From positions 19,381 through 83,380 of the forward strand of contig CANLMN010000021.1 in the NCBI GenBank assembly GCA_947492105.1: 64,000 nt of DNA, written 5' to 3'. Under the pieces are notes generated by a model. The model was not told the DNA's origin. It did no database searches and was given only the letters and a program-made list of their open reading frames with translations. Source of the stretch: an uncultured Aquimarina sp. (GTDB lineage: Bacteria > Bacteroidota > Bacteroidia > Flavobacteriales > Flavobacteriaceae). This document shows, one piece after another, positions 16,307 to 26,002 of this stretch (position 1 is its first letter; each line of letters starts with the position of its first letter). The translations under genes and the position numbers were made by a program.

Positions 16307-18526
16307 TTGAAGAACAAAACTACAACCTCATTATTAGCACTATTTCTTGGTGTGTTTGGAATACACCGGTTTTATCTAAATCAGATTTTCCTTGGTATTT
16401 TGTATCTCATCTTCTTCTGGACACTTATTCCTATGTTCATAGCAATTATAGATTCTTTAGTATTTGCTGTTATGTCTGAAGGTAAGTTTAATAATAAGTA
16501 TAATGCTAGACAGGAGGAAATCAAATGCTTTTGTTCAGGATGTGAAATAGCACTAAATTTTGTGAATACTCCGAACTTTAAAGGCGGAAAATTAAAGGAC
16601 GGCGGTCAAGTCTGTCGAGAATGCTTTAAAGAAATCGCTAAACATAAGTTAGATTTTGGAATGAAATCAAAAAATAAATACAGTATTGATGATGTTCGAC
16701 AACTTCTTAACCCAGAACTAAGTGAAATTACTAGTAATAGAATAGAAAACAGTATTATTGAGGTTTCTGAAGTGTCTTTTGATTTAGGGATAGACAAGGA
16801 GGAAAATGCCTCTGGTATTCCAAATTGGAATCATATGTATGTGTATTCCTATGACGATCTTAATCACGCTAATAAAGAGCAAAAAGAGTTTTATTTCACT
16901 TTCAGAGATCGTTTTCTTAAGGGAGAAGAAATCACTATAGAAGGAAACACTAACTATGCATTTGTACTTTATTTTGATTTACTCAATGAATATAAGAAAC
17001 ATAGTGATATCAAACTGCTAGAACAGCAGTTTAAGCGATTAGGAGAATGCTGCCCAAAAACAAAGTCGTATGCACTGAACTCCTTACGGAATCTTCTAAT
17101 GGACAAAGGAGACCCCGAATCACTGGCAAAAGCCAATGAATTGCACGACCATAGACATCAATATGAATATGGCTTTTCTGACTATGATCCTGATGCGTTT
17201 AAGCTCGGACGATTATATAAGGAAAAATTAAATCTCAATAAACAACAGGTATCGTGGCTAAATAAGTTTTATAACCCATCTAATGTATTTTTATCAATTG
17301 AAGGATGTTGTATTGCTACTATCAACTATTATCTATTAATTTTAAAAGAACTTTCCAAACAGTTAAAAAAGAACGACACAGCACTAGCTAAAGAAATTAA
17401 ATTGTTAAAAGAACAAGTATCACTTTATTATAAAGAAGAAAGTCAATACCAATGGGGTTCTTATGAAATGGGCTATTACAGTTCACAAATTGAAGGTAAT
17501 CTATATCTACTGATTTTTAAGAAAGCTGAAAATATAGTTAGAGAATTATTCGGACATAAAAGAAAAGTTTCAACTCAATTTCCCTACCAGCAGATTGAAA
17601 GAATTTTTGAAGAAAAAATAGATGTAGTCCTCATTCCGATTATGGAAGAGTTGAAAACGGAGGTATCGATTCCCGATTATGAAACACAAATAGAACTAAA
17701 TGCGCAAAACGTAAATCGCTGGAAGTTGTTTTTTGGCCAATTAAAGACCAAATTAAAATCAGATAACCAAAAAGAATTTATGCTTGGTATTGCGGATTTA
17801 GAAAAAGTCAATCAGAAAAACCCTAATATAGAACATATCTTCTATGAAGCAAGCAAAGCTGTTGCAAAGCAAAACCAAATTTTAGCACTACAATACTATG
17901 CTAAATATATATACTATGATTTGAAATCAAAAAAGATAGACAACAAACCGATTAATAATACATTACAAAAATTACTTTTCAAAACAGACGAGCAGTTGTC
18001 AGAATTTAGAGAGATCATTGGTAAACTGATACAATTTGGAGACCTACAGGCTGCATTAGAGAAAATCACTCAAATCTATGAACCAAAACGTAAAAAGATT
18101 GTTTTGGATACCCAAGCAATCAAAAAAGTACAACAAAAACATAGTGGTACTGTAGAATTGTTAAATCAATACCTAACTAGTGAAGAACCTACGTCCAATA
18201 GTGAGGTTCTTGACACAAAAGAGAAAGAAGTAGAAATAACAGTTACAAAAGTGCAGACTCAGGAAATGAGTGTTTCTCCATTTTCACAAGCATTACTACT
18301 TACAGATATTCAGAAAGAAGTATTGTTCAGAATTTCAGAAAATGATTTTTCTATGACAATGGATCAGATAGAAGCATTTGCAATGGCACAAGGAATGTTT
18401 AAAAATCAACTTATTGACAGTATTAATGATAGTTGCGCAGAATTTCTGGATGGAGAAGCTTTAATTGAAGAAGAAGATGATAGCTATATCATTGAGGAAT
18501 CCTATTACAACGAATTATTAAAATAA
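16307..18526 (+). CDS. TM2 / zinc-finger / TerB-N / TerB-C protein
   Basis: The 739-residue protein begins with a TM2 domain (residues 5-57; FLGVFGIHRFYLNQIFLG and a second hydrophobic helix) that anchors it in the membrane. A four-Cys zinc site follows (Cys76, 79, 103, 106), then a TerB-N-type region (about 165-310, GIPNWNHMYVYSYDDLN), a long helical middle, and a TerB-C-type region (about 590-735, LTDIQKEVLFRISEN). The start is TTG. It is followed after 12 bp by a P-loop ATPase and then a helicase. TerB-N/TerB-C proteins are linked to membrane-associated DNA-processing or stress systems, so an anti-phage role is plausible but inferred. Confidence 0.75.
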   Translation: MKNKTTTSLLALFLGVFGIHRFYLNQIFLGILYLIFFWTLIPMFIAIIDSLVFAVMSEGKFNNKYNARQEEIKCFCSGCEIALNFVNTPNFKGGKLKDGGQVCRECFKEIAKHKLDFGMKSKNKYSIDDVRQLLNPELSEITSNRIENSIIEVSEVSFDLGIDKEENASGIPNWNHMYVYSYDDLNHANKEQKEFYFTFRDRFLKGEEITIEGNTNYAFVLYFDLLNEYKKHSDIKLLEQQFKRLGECCPKTKSYALNSLRNLLMDKGDPESLAKANELHDHRHQYEYGFSDYDPDAFKLGRLYKEKLNLNKQQVSWLNKFYNPSNVFLSIEGCCIATINYYLLILKELSKQLKKNDTALAKEIKLLKEQVSLYYKEESQYQWGSYEMGYYSSQIEGNLYLLIFKKAENIVRELFGHKRKVSTQFPYQQIERIFEEKIDVVLIPIMEELKTEVSIPDYETQIELNAQNVNRWKLFFGQLKTKLKSDNQKEFMLGIADLEKVNQKNPNIEHIFYEASKAVAKQNQILALQYYAKYIYYDLKSKKIDNKPINNTLQKLLFKTDEQLSEFREIIGKLIQFGDLQAALEKITQIYEPKRKKIVLDTQAIKKVQQKHSGTVELLNQYLTSEEPTSNSEVLDTKEKEVEITVTKVQTQEMSVSPFSQALLLTDIQKEVLFRISENDFSMTMDQIEAFAMAQGMFKNQLIDSINDSCAEFLDGEALIEEEDDSYIIEESYYNELLK

Positions 18527-18538
18527 ATCAACTTAATT

Positions 18539-19852
18539 ATGTCTTTAAAAATTAAATCTAAGGAAGCAACTGCAATTATTAATTCTTTATCGGGAGGTGT
18601 TGTACCCAAAATAGGAGTTCAACATATAACTGTAGGGCGTGATCTGGAAGTAGAAGCTTTTACATCTGCATTAGAAGATGTTAAAAACGGACATAGTATC
18701 GTTAAATTTTGGATTGGAGATTTTGGTTCTGGAAAATCATTTATGCTACACCTCTTAAATACGGTGGCTACCAAACAAAAGTTTGTTGTCGCTAATGCTG
18801 ATTTTACTCCAGAAAACAGGTTGTATTCTAATGATGGAAAAGCATTAGCACTTTATTCTGCTATCATGAATAATATAGCAATCCAGACAAAACCAGAAGG
18901 AGGAGCGTTACCATCACTATTGGATAAATGGATAGAACAAGTAGTAGCTAGAACAGCTCAACTACATGCTATTCCAATTACTGAGATTAGAAATGAAGAG
19001 CATTTTGACTTAATTCAGAAAAACATTATGACTACCGTGAATGAAGTAACCGACACAGGTGGTTTTGATTTTGGACTGATCGTTATCAAATACTATGAAG
19101 GGTATATTAAAAATGATGAGTTACTAAGAAGAAATGCCCTAAAATGGTTAAAAGGTGAATATCGAACGAAGACAGAAGCCAGACAAGATTTAGGAATTCG
19201 AGAAATTATTAATGACCTCAATTACTACGATATGCTTAAGAACTTCTGCAAACTATTTGTTAGTATGGGATACAGTGGGTTTATGATCAATCTAGATGAA
19301 GCGATTAACTTATATAAAATCTCTACATCTACGATGCGTGAAAAGAATTATGAAAAGATACTCACCATTTTCAATGACTGTTTTCAAGGTAAAGTTTCGA
19401 ATCTATTCATCAATTTTGCAGGAACAAAAGAGTTTTTAGAAAATGAACGAAGAGGGTTGTTTAGTTATAATGCGCTAAAGACACGTTTGGAAACCAATAA
19501 ATTCGAAACCGCTCAACTTAGAGATTTCACACAACCAGTTTTAAAATTAATGCCTTTAGATCATAACCAAATATTTGTATTACTTAAAAAACTAAAGGAG
19601 ATATTCGATTTAAACTATCAAACAGCTATTGATATTACAGATGCGGATATACAGGTATATATGGAAGAAATGTTTAATAAACCTGGAGCAGATGAGTTTT
19701 TAACACCACGAGAAGTTATCCGAGATTTTCTGAATATTCTTAGTTTACTCCGTCAAAACCCGGATGCTGATAAGAGCACCATTATTTCTAATATAGAAAT
19801 TACGGATGAAAGACCAGAAACCCTAACACTTGATGCTATAGAGGAACTATAA
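18539..19852 (+). CDS. DUF2791/BrxD-like P-loop ATPase
   Basis: The 437-residue protein has a Walker A motif GDFGSGKS at residues 60-67 and a Walker B-like INLDEA at about 250-256, preceded by the family-typical GVQHITVGRDLE. It matches the DUF2791 group of ATP-binding proteins, which includes BrxD of BREX type 2. No PglX methyltransferase or PglZ phosphatase is nearby, so this is not a full BREX system. Its stop codon overlaps the helicase ATG (TAATG), showing coupled translation. It probably powers or gates the helicase on DNA; that is inference from family and operon. Confidence 0.85.
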   Translation: MSLKIKSKEATAIINSLSGGVVPKIGVQHITVGRDLEVEAFTSALEDVKNGHSIVKFWIGDFGSGKSFMLHLLNTVATKQKFVVANADFTPENRLYSNDGKALALYSAIMNNIAIQTKPEGGALPSLLDKWIEQVVARTAQLHAIPITEIRNEEHFDLIQKNIMTTVNEVTDTGGFDFGLIVIKYYEGYIKNDELLRRNALKWLKGEYRTKTEARQDLGIREIINDLNYYDMLKNFCKLFVSMGYSGFMINLDEAINLYKISTSTMREKNYEKILTIFNDCFQGKVSNLFINFAGTKEFLENERRGLFSYNALKTRLETNKFETAQLRDFTQPVLKLMPLDHNQIFVLLKKLKEIFDLNYQTAIDITDADIQVYMEEMFNKPGADEFLTPREVIRDFLNILSLLRQNPDADKSTIISNIEITDERPETLTLDAIEEL

Positions 19853-21990
19853 TGGCATATCAACTTCTTTCGGAACCTATTCGAAAATACATCCGAGACA
19901 AGAGATGGGAATCCTTACGTCCGATTCAGGCGGCAGCCATTACCAAAATAATGCAGACAGATCTTAATTATATTCTGGCATCACGTACCGCATCCGGTAA
20001 AACAGAAGCCGCTTTTTTGCCTATTCTGTCTAAAACTGATTTTTCAGAATCAGGTGTGCAGGTACTTTACATTTCACCATTGATAGCTCTAATCAACGAT
20101 CAGTTTTTACGTGTCGAAGATCTATGCAAGAATTTAGAAGTTCCCGTAACTAAATGGCACGGAGAAGCAAGCAGAGGAGATAAAAACAAACTCATCAAAA
20201 ACCCTGAAGGCATTGTACTCATTACACCAGAATCTCTGGAAGCTATGTTTGCTAACAAACCTTATAACGCTAAAAAGCTATTTGGGAATCTGCGATACAT
20301 TGTAATCGATGAAATTCATTCGTTTATAGGCGTAGATCGTGGTATTCATTTGATGTCTATTTTGCATCGTTTACAAGAACAAAATAAAAAAAAGATAATA
20401 GTCTTAGGGTTGTCTGCTACCATAGGCAATGAAAATTATATCGAAGCAAAGAAAATTACGGGAGCTCCAGAACATACCAAGATTTTGGTAGATAAAGCAA
20501 AAAAAGATACGATCGCAAGGTTTATATATTTTGAAAACAAAACAGCAGAACTATCTCTTGATCTTCTGAAAAATCTTTACATACATACGAAAGATTATAA
20601 AGTATTGATTTTTCCTAATAGCAGAGGAAAAACAGAAGAAATAGCGGTAAAGCTGCGTAAGATTTCTGATCGTATTGGAGGACATCCCTATTACTATTCG
20701 CACCACTCTTCTGTAGATAAAGAAATACGGGAACATGTAGAAGCATTTGCCAAAAACAACAAGCAATTTAATTTCTGTATAGCCTGTACTTCTACCTTAG
20801 AATTAGGAATTGATATCGGCACTGTAGATAAAATTGTGCAAATAGACGCTACCTTTTCTGTAGCTTCTCTAGTGCAGCGTATCGGTAGAAGTGGTCGCCG
20901 CGAAGGAGGTCAAAGCATAGTGGATATGTATACTACAGATCCCTGGAGTTTATTACAATCTTTAGCCTGTTGGAATTTATATGAGAAAGGGTTTTTAGAA
21001 CCTGTCAGCATTGCAGAAAAGCCTTATGATCTGCTATTCCATCAGATGCTTTCTATTGCCAAACAATTGCTAGGATGTCCTAAAGATACTTTTATCGAAC
21101 GCTTGCATCGCAATCCTGCATTCCAGCATATTGAAAGAGCAAACATTGAAAAGTTGGTTTCAGAATCGATTACATTTGAATATCTAGAAGAAGTACAGCA
21201 AGAGATTATTCTAGGGATCGAAGGTGAAAAAATTGTAAATACCAGAGATTTTTATGGAGTTTTCAAAACAGAACCTAACCTCAAGGTTATTCACGGAAGC
21301 AACAAAATTGGAGAGATTCCTTTTTCTCCACAGATTTTAGTTGGTGAAAATATTCTGTTAGCTGCCAAGATTTGGAAAATTAATGATGTAGATCTCAATG
21401 CCAATGTTATTAAAGTAATTCCTGCCAAAGACGGAAGAACGCCTACTTTTTTTGGTGGTGGTGGAAACATTCACTCCAGAATACGAGAAGAAATGCTAGA
21501 AATTCTTATTTCTAATGAATCTTATGAAAAGCTAGATCAATCTTGCAATATCGAATTACATACATTAAGAAATGAATTCTCGGGATTTCAACTAAAAGAG
21601 AAACATGATCGACCTTATATTCTGAAAAAAGATAAATTAATCATCTACACTTTTTCAGGATCTAAAATCAATAGAAGCCTTCTGTTTTTATGCAAGCTTG
21701 CAGGGGTCTCCACTGACTATTATGATCAAGATAGCACGCTGGAGTTAGGCATTCCAATAACTCAATTTGAAGCCCTGAAGACCGCAATTATTTCTAAATA
21801 CCAAAATATTGATAAAGAATTAAAGAAAGCCATCACGCTTAATGAAGCCTTACTAGAATTCTCAAAATTCGGGAGTTATTTACCCATTAACTTTCAAGTG
21901 GAAATTCTAAAAGAACGTTATTTTGATTTTGAAGGAGCCTTGTTGTTTTTGGATCAGGTGAGGTTGGTTCGTGTCATAATCGTTTCCTAA
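19852..21990 (+). CDS. Superfamily 2 DEAD/DEAH-type helicase (BrxHI/Lhr-like)
   Basis: The 712-residue helicase has recognisable motifs in order: LRPIQ (22-26), motif I ASRTASGKT (43-51), motif II DEIH (about 153-156), SAT (about 188), and motif VI QRIGRSGR (about 342-349). The C-terminal 250 residues are family-specific. This type accompanies DUF2791 ATPases in BREX type 2 and in TerB-linked operons. It likely unwinds or translocates on DNA. The C-terminus (FDFEGALLFLDQVRLVRVII) appears near full length, though the last residues border cassette-array DNA and may have been altered by insertion. Confidence 0.88.
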   Translation: MAYQLLSEPIRKYIRDKRWESLRPIQAAAITKIMQTDLNYILASRTASGKTEAAFLPILSKTDFSESGVQVLYISPLIALINDQFLRVEDLCKNLEVPVTKWHGEASRGDKNKLIKNPEGIVLITPESLEAMFANKPYNAKKLFGNLRYIVIDEIHSFIGVDRGIHLMSILHRLQEQNKKKIIVLGLSATIGNENYIEAKKITGAPEHTKILVDKAKKDTIARFIYFENKTAELSLDLLKNLYIHTKDYKVLIFPNSRGKTEEIAVKLRKISDRIGGHPYYYSHHSSVDKEIREHVEAFAKNNKQFNFCIACTSTLELGIDIGTVDKIVQIDATFSVASLVQRIGRSGRREGGQSIVDMYTTDPWSLLQSLACWNLYEKGFLEPVSIAEKPYDLLFHQMLSIAKQLLGCPKDTFIERLHRNPAFQHIERANIEKLVSESITFEYLEEVQQEIILGIEGEKIVNTRDFYGVFKTEPNLKVIHGSNKIGEIPFSPQILVGENILLAAKIWKINDVDLNANVIKVIPAKDGRTPTFFGGGGNIHSRIREEMLEILISNESYEKLDQSCNIELHTLRNEFSGFQLKEKHDRPYILKKDKLIIYTFSGSKINRSLLFLCKLAGVSTDYYDQDSTLELGIPITQFEALKTAIISKYQNIDKELKKAITLNEALLEFSKFGSYLPINFQVEILKERYFDFEGALLFLDQVRLVRVIIVS

Positions 21991-22060
21991 ACGCTCAATA
22001 CCATTGCTCTTTACAACAGCACCTTTAGGTGGTTTAACGCCTGCTCCTATAAGCCGACGT

Positions 22061-22079
22061 TGGTGGGTCGGTTCCACCA
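22061..22079. terminator. Hairpin after the helicase operon
   Basis: TGGTGG (22061-22066) and CCACCA (22074-22079) enclose a 7-nt loop. It lies 70 bp after the helicase stop and is a possible terminator, although no T-run follows. It may equally belong to the tail of an eroded cassette. Confidence 0.3.
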
Positions 22080-22094
22080 TCTTAATTACAGTTC

Positions 22095-22306
22095 ACAACG
22101 AATATGTTGCCGTTCGTTGCTTGCTCGGCACACTATGAAACGTAGTACAAGGAAGCACTAATTTTCGATTTTCACACAGAGCCCAGTTTTAATTTCTATG
22201 TTTAGTTTTTTATAAATATAGCCAAATTAAAACTTGGCGGTCACAGCAGAAAACCCCAAACCTTTTGATTCTTCACTGACCTGCTATGTTTTCATACATT
22301 GTGTTA
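22095..22306 (-). repeat. attC-like site A1 (short class)
   Basis: Read on the minus strand it starts TAACACAATGTATG and ends near CGTTGTG. AAAACATAGC near one end pairs with a CTACGTTTC-type segment near the other. The centre (GCCAAGTTTTAATTTGG..CTGGGC) is a second inverted repeat. It shares sequence and layout with A2 (25653-25843). It follows the stop codon of the 215-aa gene, whose TAA lies inside the R''-like core. It is the last visible site of the array. Confidence 0.65.
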
Positions 22307-22951
22307 GCCACTTTTAAATTTTTTTTCAATTTCCTCTTTTTTAGACCAATCAAAATTAAGAATGGGTAATTCTATTTTTATTTCCTCTAAAAACTCAATA
22401 TACCATTCTAAATAATTTTTCATTTCAAATCGATAGAAATCTAGCCAATCTAAATAATTTTGAGGTATAGGATTTCTTGGGCCATAAAGAGGTCTTAACT
22501 CATCAATATTGCTAGGAAGCATTAATTCCTCTCTATAATTTTTTAAAATTTCAGTTATTCTCTTTTCACTATTTCCCCACCACAAAATAATATTTTTACT
22601 ATTCCAATGTTTATTTCCATCAAAATAATATTCACCGTAGGGGTCAACAATTGCAGCTGACAAAACTTCTTTAAGCTCAGTTTTGTCTATTGGTTGTCGG
22701 AAAATCACTTCGTGGTAGTCTTCGTCACCTCCAACATTTTTTAAAGCCTCTATTTGACCTGTTCCACAATTATCAGTATATGTAGTGTAAAATGGACCAG
22801 GAGTATTTAGCCAATTAATTTCATCAAACCCATCTTCTAGAAGAAAATCAGGATGTCCATAAAATTCATATAACTCATTTTTAGCAATATTTTTTTTGAA
22901 AATCAAGTTTTTGATATCACTATTTGGTATACCTTTTAATATTTCCATCAA
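22304..22951 (-). CDS. Cassette gene: unknown 215-aa protein
   Basis: This acidic cytoplasmic protein of 215 residues is rich in Trp and Tyr (GPFYTTYTDNCGTGQIEAL; NIILWWGNSEKRI; NYLDWLDFYRFEM). It has no membrane segment or signal peptide, and I do not recognise a family. Its stop codon overlaps the recombination core of the following attC-like site, a compactness typical of integron cassettes. The ends of its cassette are complementary: GTGGCTAA at 22964-22971 against TTAGCCAC at 22304-22311. Many cassette proteins are of unknown function, with phage defence a common theme. Confidence 0.75.
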   Translation of the reverse strand: MMEILKGIPNSDIKNLIFKKNIAKNELYEFYGHPDFLLEDGFDEINWLNTPGPFYTTYTDNCGTGQIEALKNVGGDEDYHEVIFRQPIDKTELKEVLSAAIVDPYGEYYFDGNKHWNSKNIILWWGNSEKRITEILKNYREELMLPSNIDELRPLYGPRNPIPQNYLDWLDFYRFEMKNYLEWYIEFLEEIKIELPILNFDWSKKEEIEKKFKSG

Positions 22952-22966
22952 ATCTCTATAATTGTG

Positions 22967-23523
22967 GCTAACGCAGGAATATAGTTACCATGGTAACCAT
23001 ATTTCCATTATATAATTCACAAATCTAACAGATTTCAATCAAAAACAAAGTCTCGTATGTTGTTTAAATGTTATTTAATCCGATTTTTTTAGATATATAG
23101 AGCATGTCGTGAGATGAACTATCAGACTCTGGATACATCCATAATTATAGATTAGCCAAAATCATTTGTAAATGTTTGTAAACGATTATAAACGACTACA
23201 GGCACAACAAGTGTCTCAATGGAGATCTACTAATTAATGGGTTTTGCATCATTGTATAGTAGCCGTGAAACCCTACGACCAGAAATACAGAAAACCAAAG
23301 GCCTCCAAACAGGTAAAAGACAACTGCTATATCCCTATGAAGCACGAACGATTTTTGAAGCTTTTGGGGTGGGGAATTAATGGGTACTGGGAAATAATTA
23401 AGTTTCTAGAAGCAGAACACTATTTTTAATCCCCAAAATAGCATCTCCAAAATCGTTTTCCCCCTGGATCAGTCAACTGAACATATAGCGTTTACCTATC
23501 GGCACGCCATATGCCTAGTTATT
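22967..23523 (-). repeat. Long attC-like repeat R1
   Basis: This 557-bp sequence recurs at 24345, 31771 and 32943. On the minus strand it opens TAACTAGGCATATGGCG, with a CATATGGCGT/ACGCTATATG hairpin. It closes with the palindrome GGTTACCATGGTAAC and CCTGCGTTAGCC. The two termini are inverted versions of each other (TAAC-TAGGCATAT against TAACGCAGGAATAT), the attC pattern. The interior contains no intact gene; frames in it are not shared among copies. Confidence 0.75.
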
Positions 23524-23535
23524 AGGTGCAGTTTT

Positions 23536-24321
23536 TTATTCCTTTTCATTTTGCATTATTGAATTAATCATTCTTTTCAAAAGTTCCGATGGCATTAATA
23601 TGAATCTTTTAGAATTTAATAATAATCGGTCAAATGCAAGGAAACAAAGAAAAGATTGATAAACGGCTCTATCTTTTTCTGCAATTTCAAAAACACTCGA
23701 ATTTTGAAGAAATTGGAAAGAAAAAACAAGTAGATAAATGAAAAAAGAAGAATAAATTATAAATCGAATATTTTCTTTATTAAGCACATATTCTGTTAAT
23801 TCGTCCAATTTGAATTTTTTCATTTTTTCAGAGTCTTTTAATCTAAATGGTCCGAACTGATATATGAAGTTTAAAATCTGTTTGTAAAAAGCTACTGAAA
23901 CACAAGTCGCAAAAGTCAATATTATAAAGAGATTTGTTTGTTCTTTTAAGTTTACATAATCAAAATATTCATTTGTTCTGATTAGTAATAAAGGTAAAGC
24001 AATGGTAAAAAGTCCAAATAGAAAAATATGTAATATCAATCCCATTGTCGGTATCGCAAACTGTAATAAAAACAAAGCTAATGCTAAAGGAAAAGAAATT
24101 ACTATATTAAAATATTCAAGTATTTTATTAGGAAACTTTTTGTGTAACCAGCCGAATACAATTAATAGTACAACGTAGCCTAAAAAGTAGAATATCCAAT
24201 TATAGTTTTTTGAGTTGTTTAAATGTTCCATTCCCATCGATAAGAAGAACATTATTATCAAAGAGATTACGATGATAATTAGTAAGAATAAGGTAGATTT
24301 TGATTCTTTTTTAATATTCAC
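23536..24321 (-). CDS. Cassette gene: multi-pass membrane protein
   Basis: The 261-residue protein has about six hydrophobic segments (LFLLIIIVISLIIMFFL; NWIFYFLGYVVLLIVFGW; ISFPLALALFLLQFAI; LFGLFTIALPLLL; IILTFATCVSVAF; FIIYSSFFIYLLVFSF). The C-terminus ends in a basic amphipathic region. No family is recognised. It sits between repeats R1 and R2. This cassette's ends (GTTATTAGGTGC and GTAGGCAAC) are not clearly complementary, unlike its neighbours', so it may be a fused or rearranged cassette. Confidence 0.7.
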   Translation of the reverse strand: MNIKKESKSTLFLLIIIVISLIIMFFLSMGMEHLNNSKNYNWIFYFLGYVVLLIVFGWLHKKFPNKILEYFNIVISFPLALALFLLQFAIPTMGLILHIFLFGLFTIALPLLLIRTNEYFDYVNLKEQTNLFIILTFATCVSVAFYKQILNFIYQFGPFRLKDSEKMKKFKLDELTEYVLNKENIRFIIYSSFFIYLLVFSFQFLQNSSVFEIAEKDRAVYQSFLCFLAFDRLLLNSKRFILMPSELLKRMINSIMQNEKE

Positions 24322-24344
24322 TCAATTTTGGTTTAAATTGTAGG

Positions 24345-24923
24345 CAACGCAGGAATATAGTTACCATGGTAACCATATTTCCATTATATAATTCACAAAT
24401 CTAACAGATTTCAATCAAAAACAAAGTCTCGTATGTTGTTTAAATGTTATTTAATCCGATTTTTATAGATATATAGAGCATGTCGTGAGATGAACTATCA
24501 GACTCTGGATATACCAATAATTATAGATTAGCCAAAATCATTTGTAAATGTTTGTAAACGCTTATAAACGACTACAAGTACAACAAGTACCTCAATGGAG
24601 ATCTACTAATTGATGGGTTTTGCATCATTGTATAGTAGCTGTGAAACCCTACGACCAGAAATACAGAAAACCAAAGACCTCCCAAAAGACCAAAAACAGC
24701 TCCTATTGCTAATGGAAATAATTAGCAATAAATGACATAATATCAAGAGTTTAACCACTATAAACCCCTAAGAATATAATTTTTAACACCAAAAACACTG
24801 CTACTCCAATAGCAGAACACTATTTTTAACCCCCAAAATAGCATCTCCAAAATCGTTTTCCCCCTGGATCAGTCAACTGAACATATAGCGTTTACCTATC
24901 GGCACGCCATATGCCTAGTTATT
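24345..24923 (-). repeat. Long attC-like repeat R2
   Basis: This second copy of the R repeat (about 579 bp) is very similar to R1 over nearly its whole length. The most visible difference is in the middle (24690-24800), where it has extra AT-rich sequence. It keeps both termini: GCAACGCAGGAATATAG at the left and the hairpin plus GCCTAGTTATT at the right. It separates the membrane-protein and secreted-protein cassettes. Confidence 0.75.
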
Positions 24924-24932
24924 GTGAGGAGT

Positions 24933-25610
24933 TTATTTTTTCAAATCCATTAAAAGTTTAGCGAAATCAGTATCCATTTCATATATTTTTCCTGTATTTC
25001 TACTCAAGGATAAATCGGAATATCCATTGCTACTGGTAGGTGTGAGATTACCAGACCCAAAAATATAGAAAATTAAAGGTTGATTTTCTTGCCATTTATG
25101 ATATCTGGACTCACCTGTTATACCTCCTTTATTTATTTTTATTGGGCTGTCTTTAGTGATTACATATTTAAAAATTTCATTGGGTTTTAAATCAATCCGT
25201 TTACGATTAATTTTAAATTTTTGGGTCTTTTTGTCGTTACCAAAAATATATATTGTGTTTTTTTCGTTTAATTTATTATTTGCTCTAATTAATTCTGATT
25301 TAGCTGAAAACAAATCTAAAATGACTACAGTCTGATTATTTACCTTACTTGATTTTATTAATTTAAAAGCATTAGCGCTGTGATTAATAGAAGTTTTCTG
25401 TAAAATTTTTAAAATGTCATTAAAATCATTTGATACAATTTTAATTTTACTTGTAAAGTAATAATCCTCTATATCAGTTTTTGGATTAATATAAGTCAGT
25501 CCTTTATATTTTATTCTGGGAATACTATCAGCCTTTTGAATTACCTCAAAATTCTGAGCTTGTAATATGGTAGCATTAATTACTAAAACCAGTAAGATTA
25601 TCCTTTTCAA
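24933..25610 (-). CDS. Cassette gene: secreted unknown protein
   Basis: The 225-residue protein has a Sec signal peptide (MKRIILLVLVINATILQAQ, cleavage about residue 19), then a soluble mixed domain with YINPKTDIEDYYF, NQTVVILDLF and YIFGNDKKTQKF stretches. Export to the periplasm or outer surface is expected. No family is recognised. Its cassette ends match in inverted form (TTGTGAG at the left, CTCACAA at the right). The promoter must lie in the R' side of the cassette or be supplied from outside, as usual for cassettes. Confidence 0.72.
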   Translation of the reverse strand: MKRIILLVLVINATILQAQNFEVIQKADSIPRIKYKGLTYINPKTDIEDYYFTSKIKIVSNDFNDILKILQKTSINHSANAFKLIKSSKVNNQTVVILDLFSAKSELIRANNKLNEKNTIYIFGNDKKTQKFKINRKRIDLKPNEIFKYVITKDSPIKINKGGITGESRYHKWQENQPLIFYIFGSGNLTPTSSNGYSDLSLSRNTGKIYEMDTDFAKLLMDLKK

Positions 25611-25652
25611 ATTTATATATTTAATAGAGTTTATTTATAATGAGAATTACTC

Positions 25653-25843
25653 ACAACGTCTCCGTATATGAAACGTAGCGTCTAAAATGACACTATCGTT
25701 TCGGATTAAACACGAGCCGAATTTTTATTTTTTATGTTTATATTTTAATTTCTAAATATACAAAAATAAAAATTTGGCGGTCTTAATAAATAAGCAAAAA
25801 CCTCTCGAAAAGCCTGTAATAGCTATGTTTTATATACATTGTT
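25653..25843 (-). repeat. attC-like site A2 (short class)
   Basis: On the minus strand it runs from CAACAATGTATATAAAACAT to ACGGAGACGTTG. GTATATAAAACATAGC at the start pairs with GCTACGTTTCATATAC near the end, and the centre (CCAAATTTTTATTTTTG..CATAAAAAATAAAAATTCGG) is a near-perfect long arm. This two-part imperfect hairpin with extrahelical bases is the attC layout. It separates the secreted-protein cassette from the four-gene cassette. Confidence 0.72.
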
Positions 25844-26002
25844 GTGCATAGTGCTTTTCACGTCCTCCTTGGTTTTCCGATTTTTGTTGTTTAGTTCGGA
25901 TTGAGCATTGGCAAGACATACTCTTTTACAGTTTTGGTGAAGCGTGGTTGATGCGACTGGAAATGTGTATGGCTTTGAGCGTTGGCAATTCTATGTTTTA
26001 GT

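Noticed and set aside
16307-21990. A complete BREX type 2 system
   Set aside because: PglW, PglX, PglY and PglZ are absent; only the ATPase and helicase resemble BREX parts and a TerB protein replaces the rest.
22967-23523. Short reading frames inside R repeats (for example 23244-23429 plus, 33127-33360 minus)
   Set aside because: They are not kept open in the other copies and have no ribosome-binding site; they look like chance frames in a non-coding repeat, possibly with a long-dead gene.
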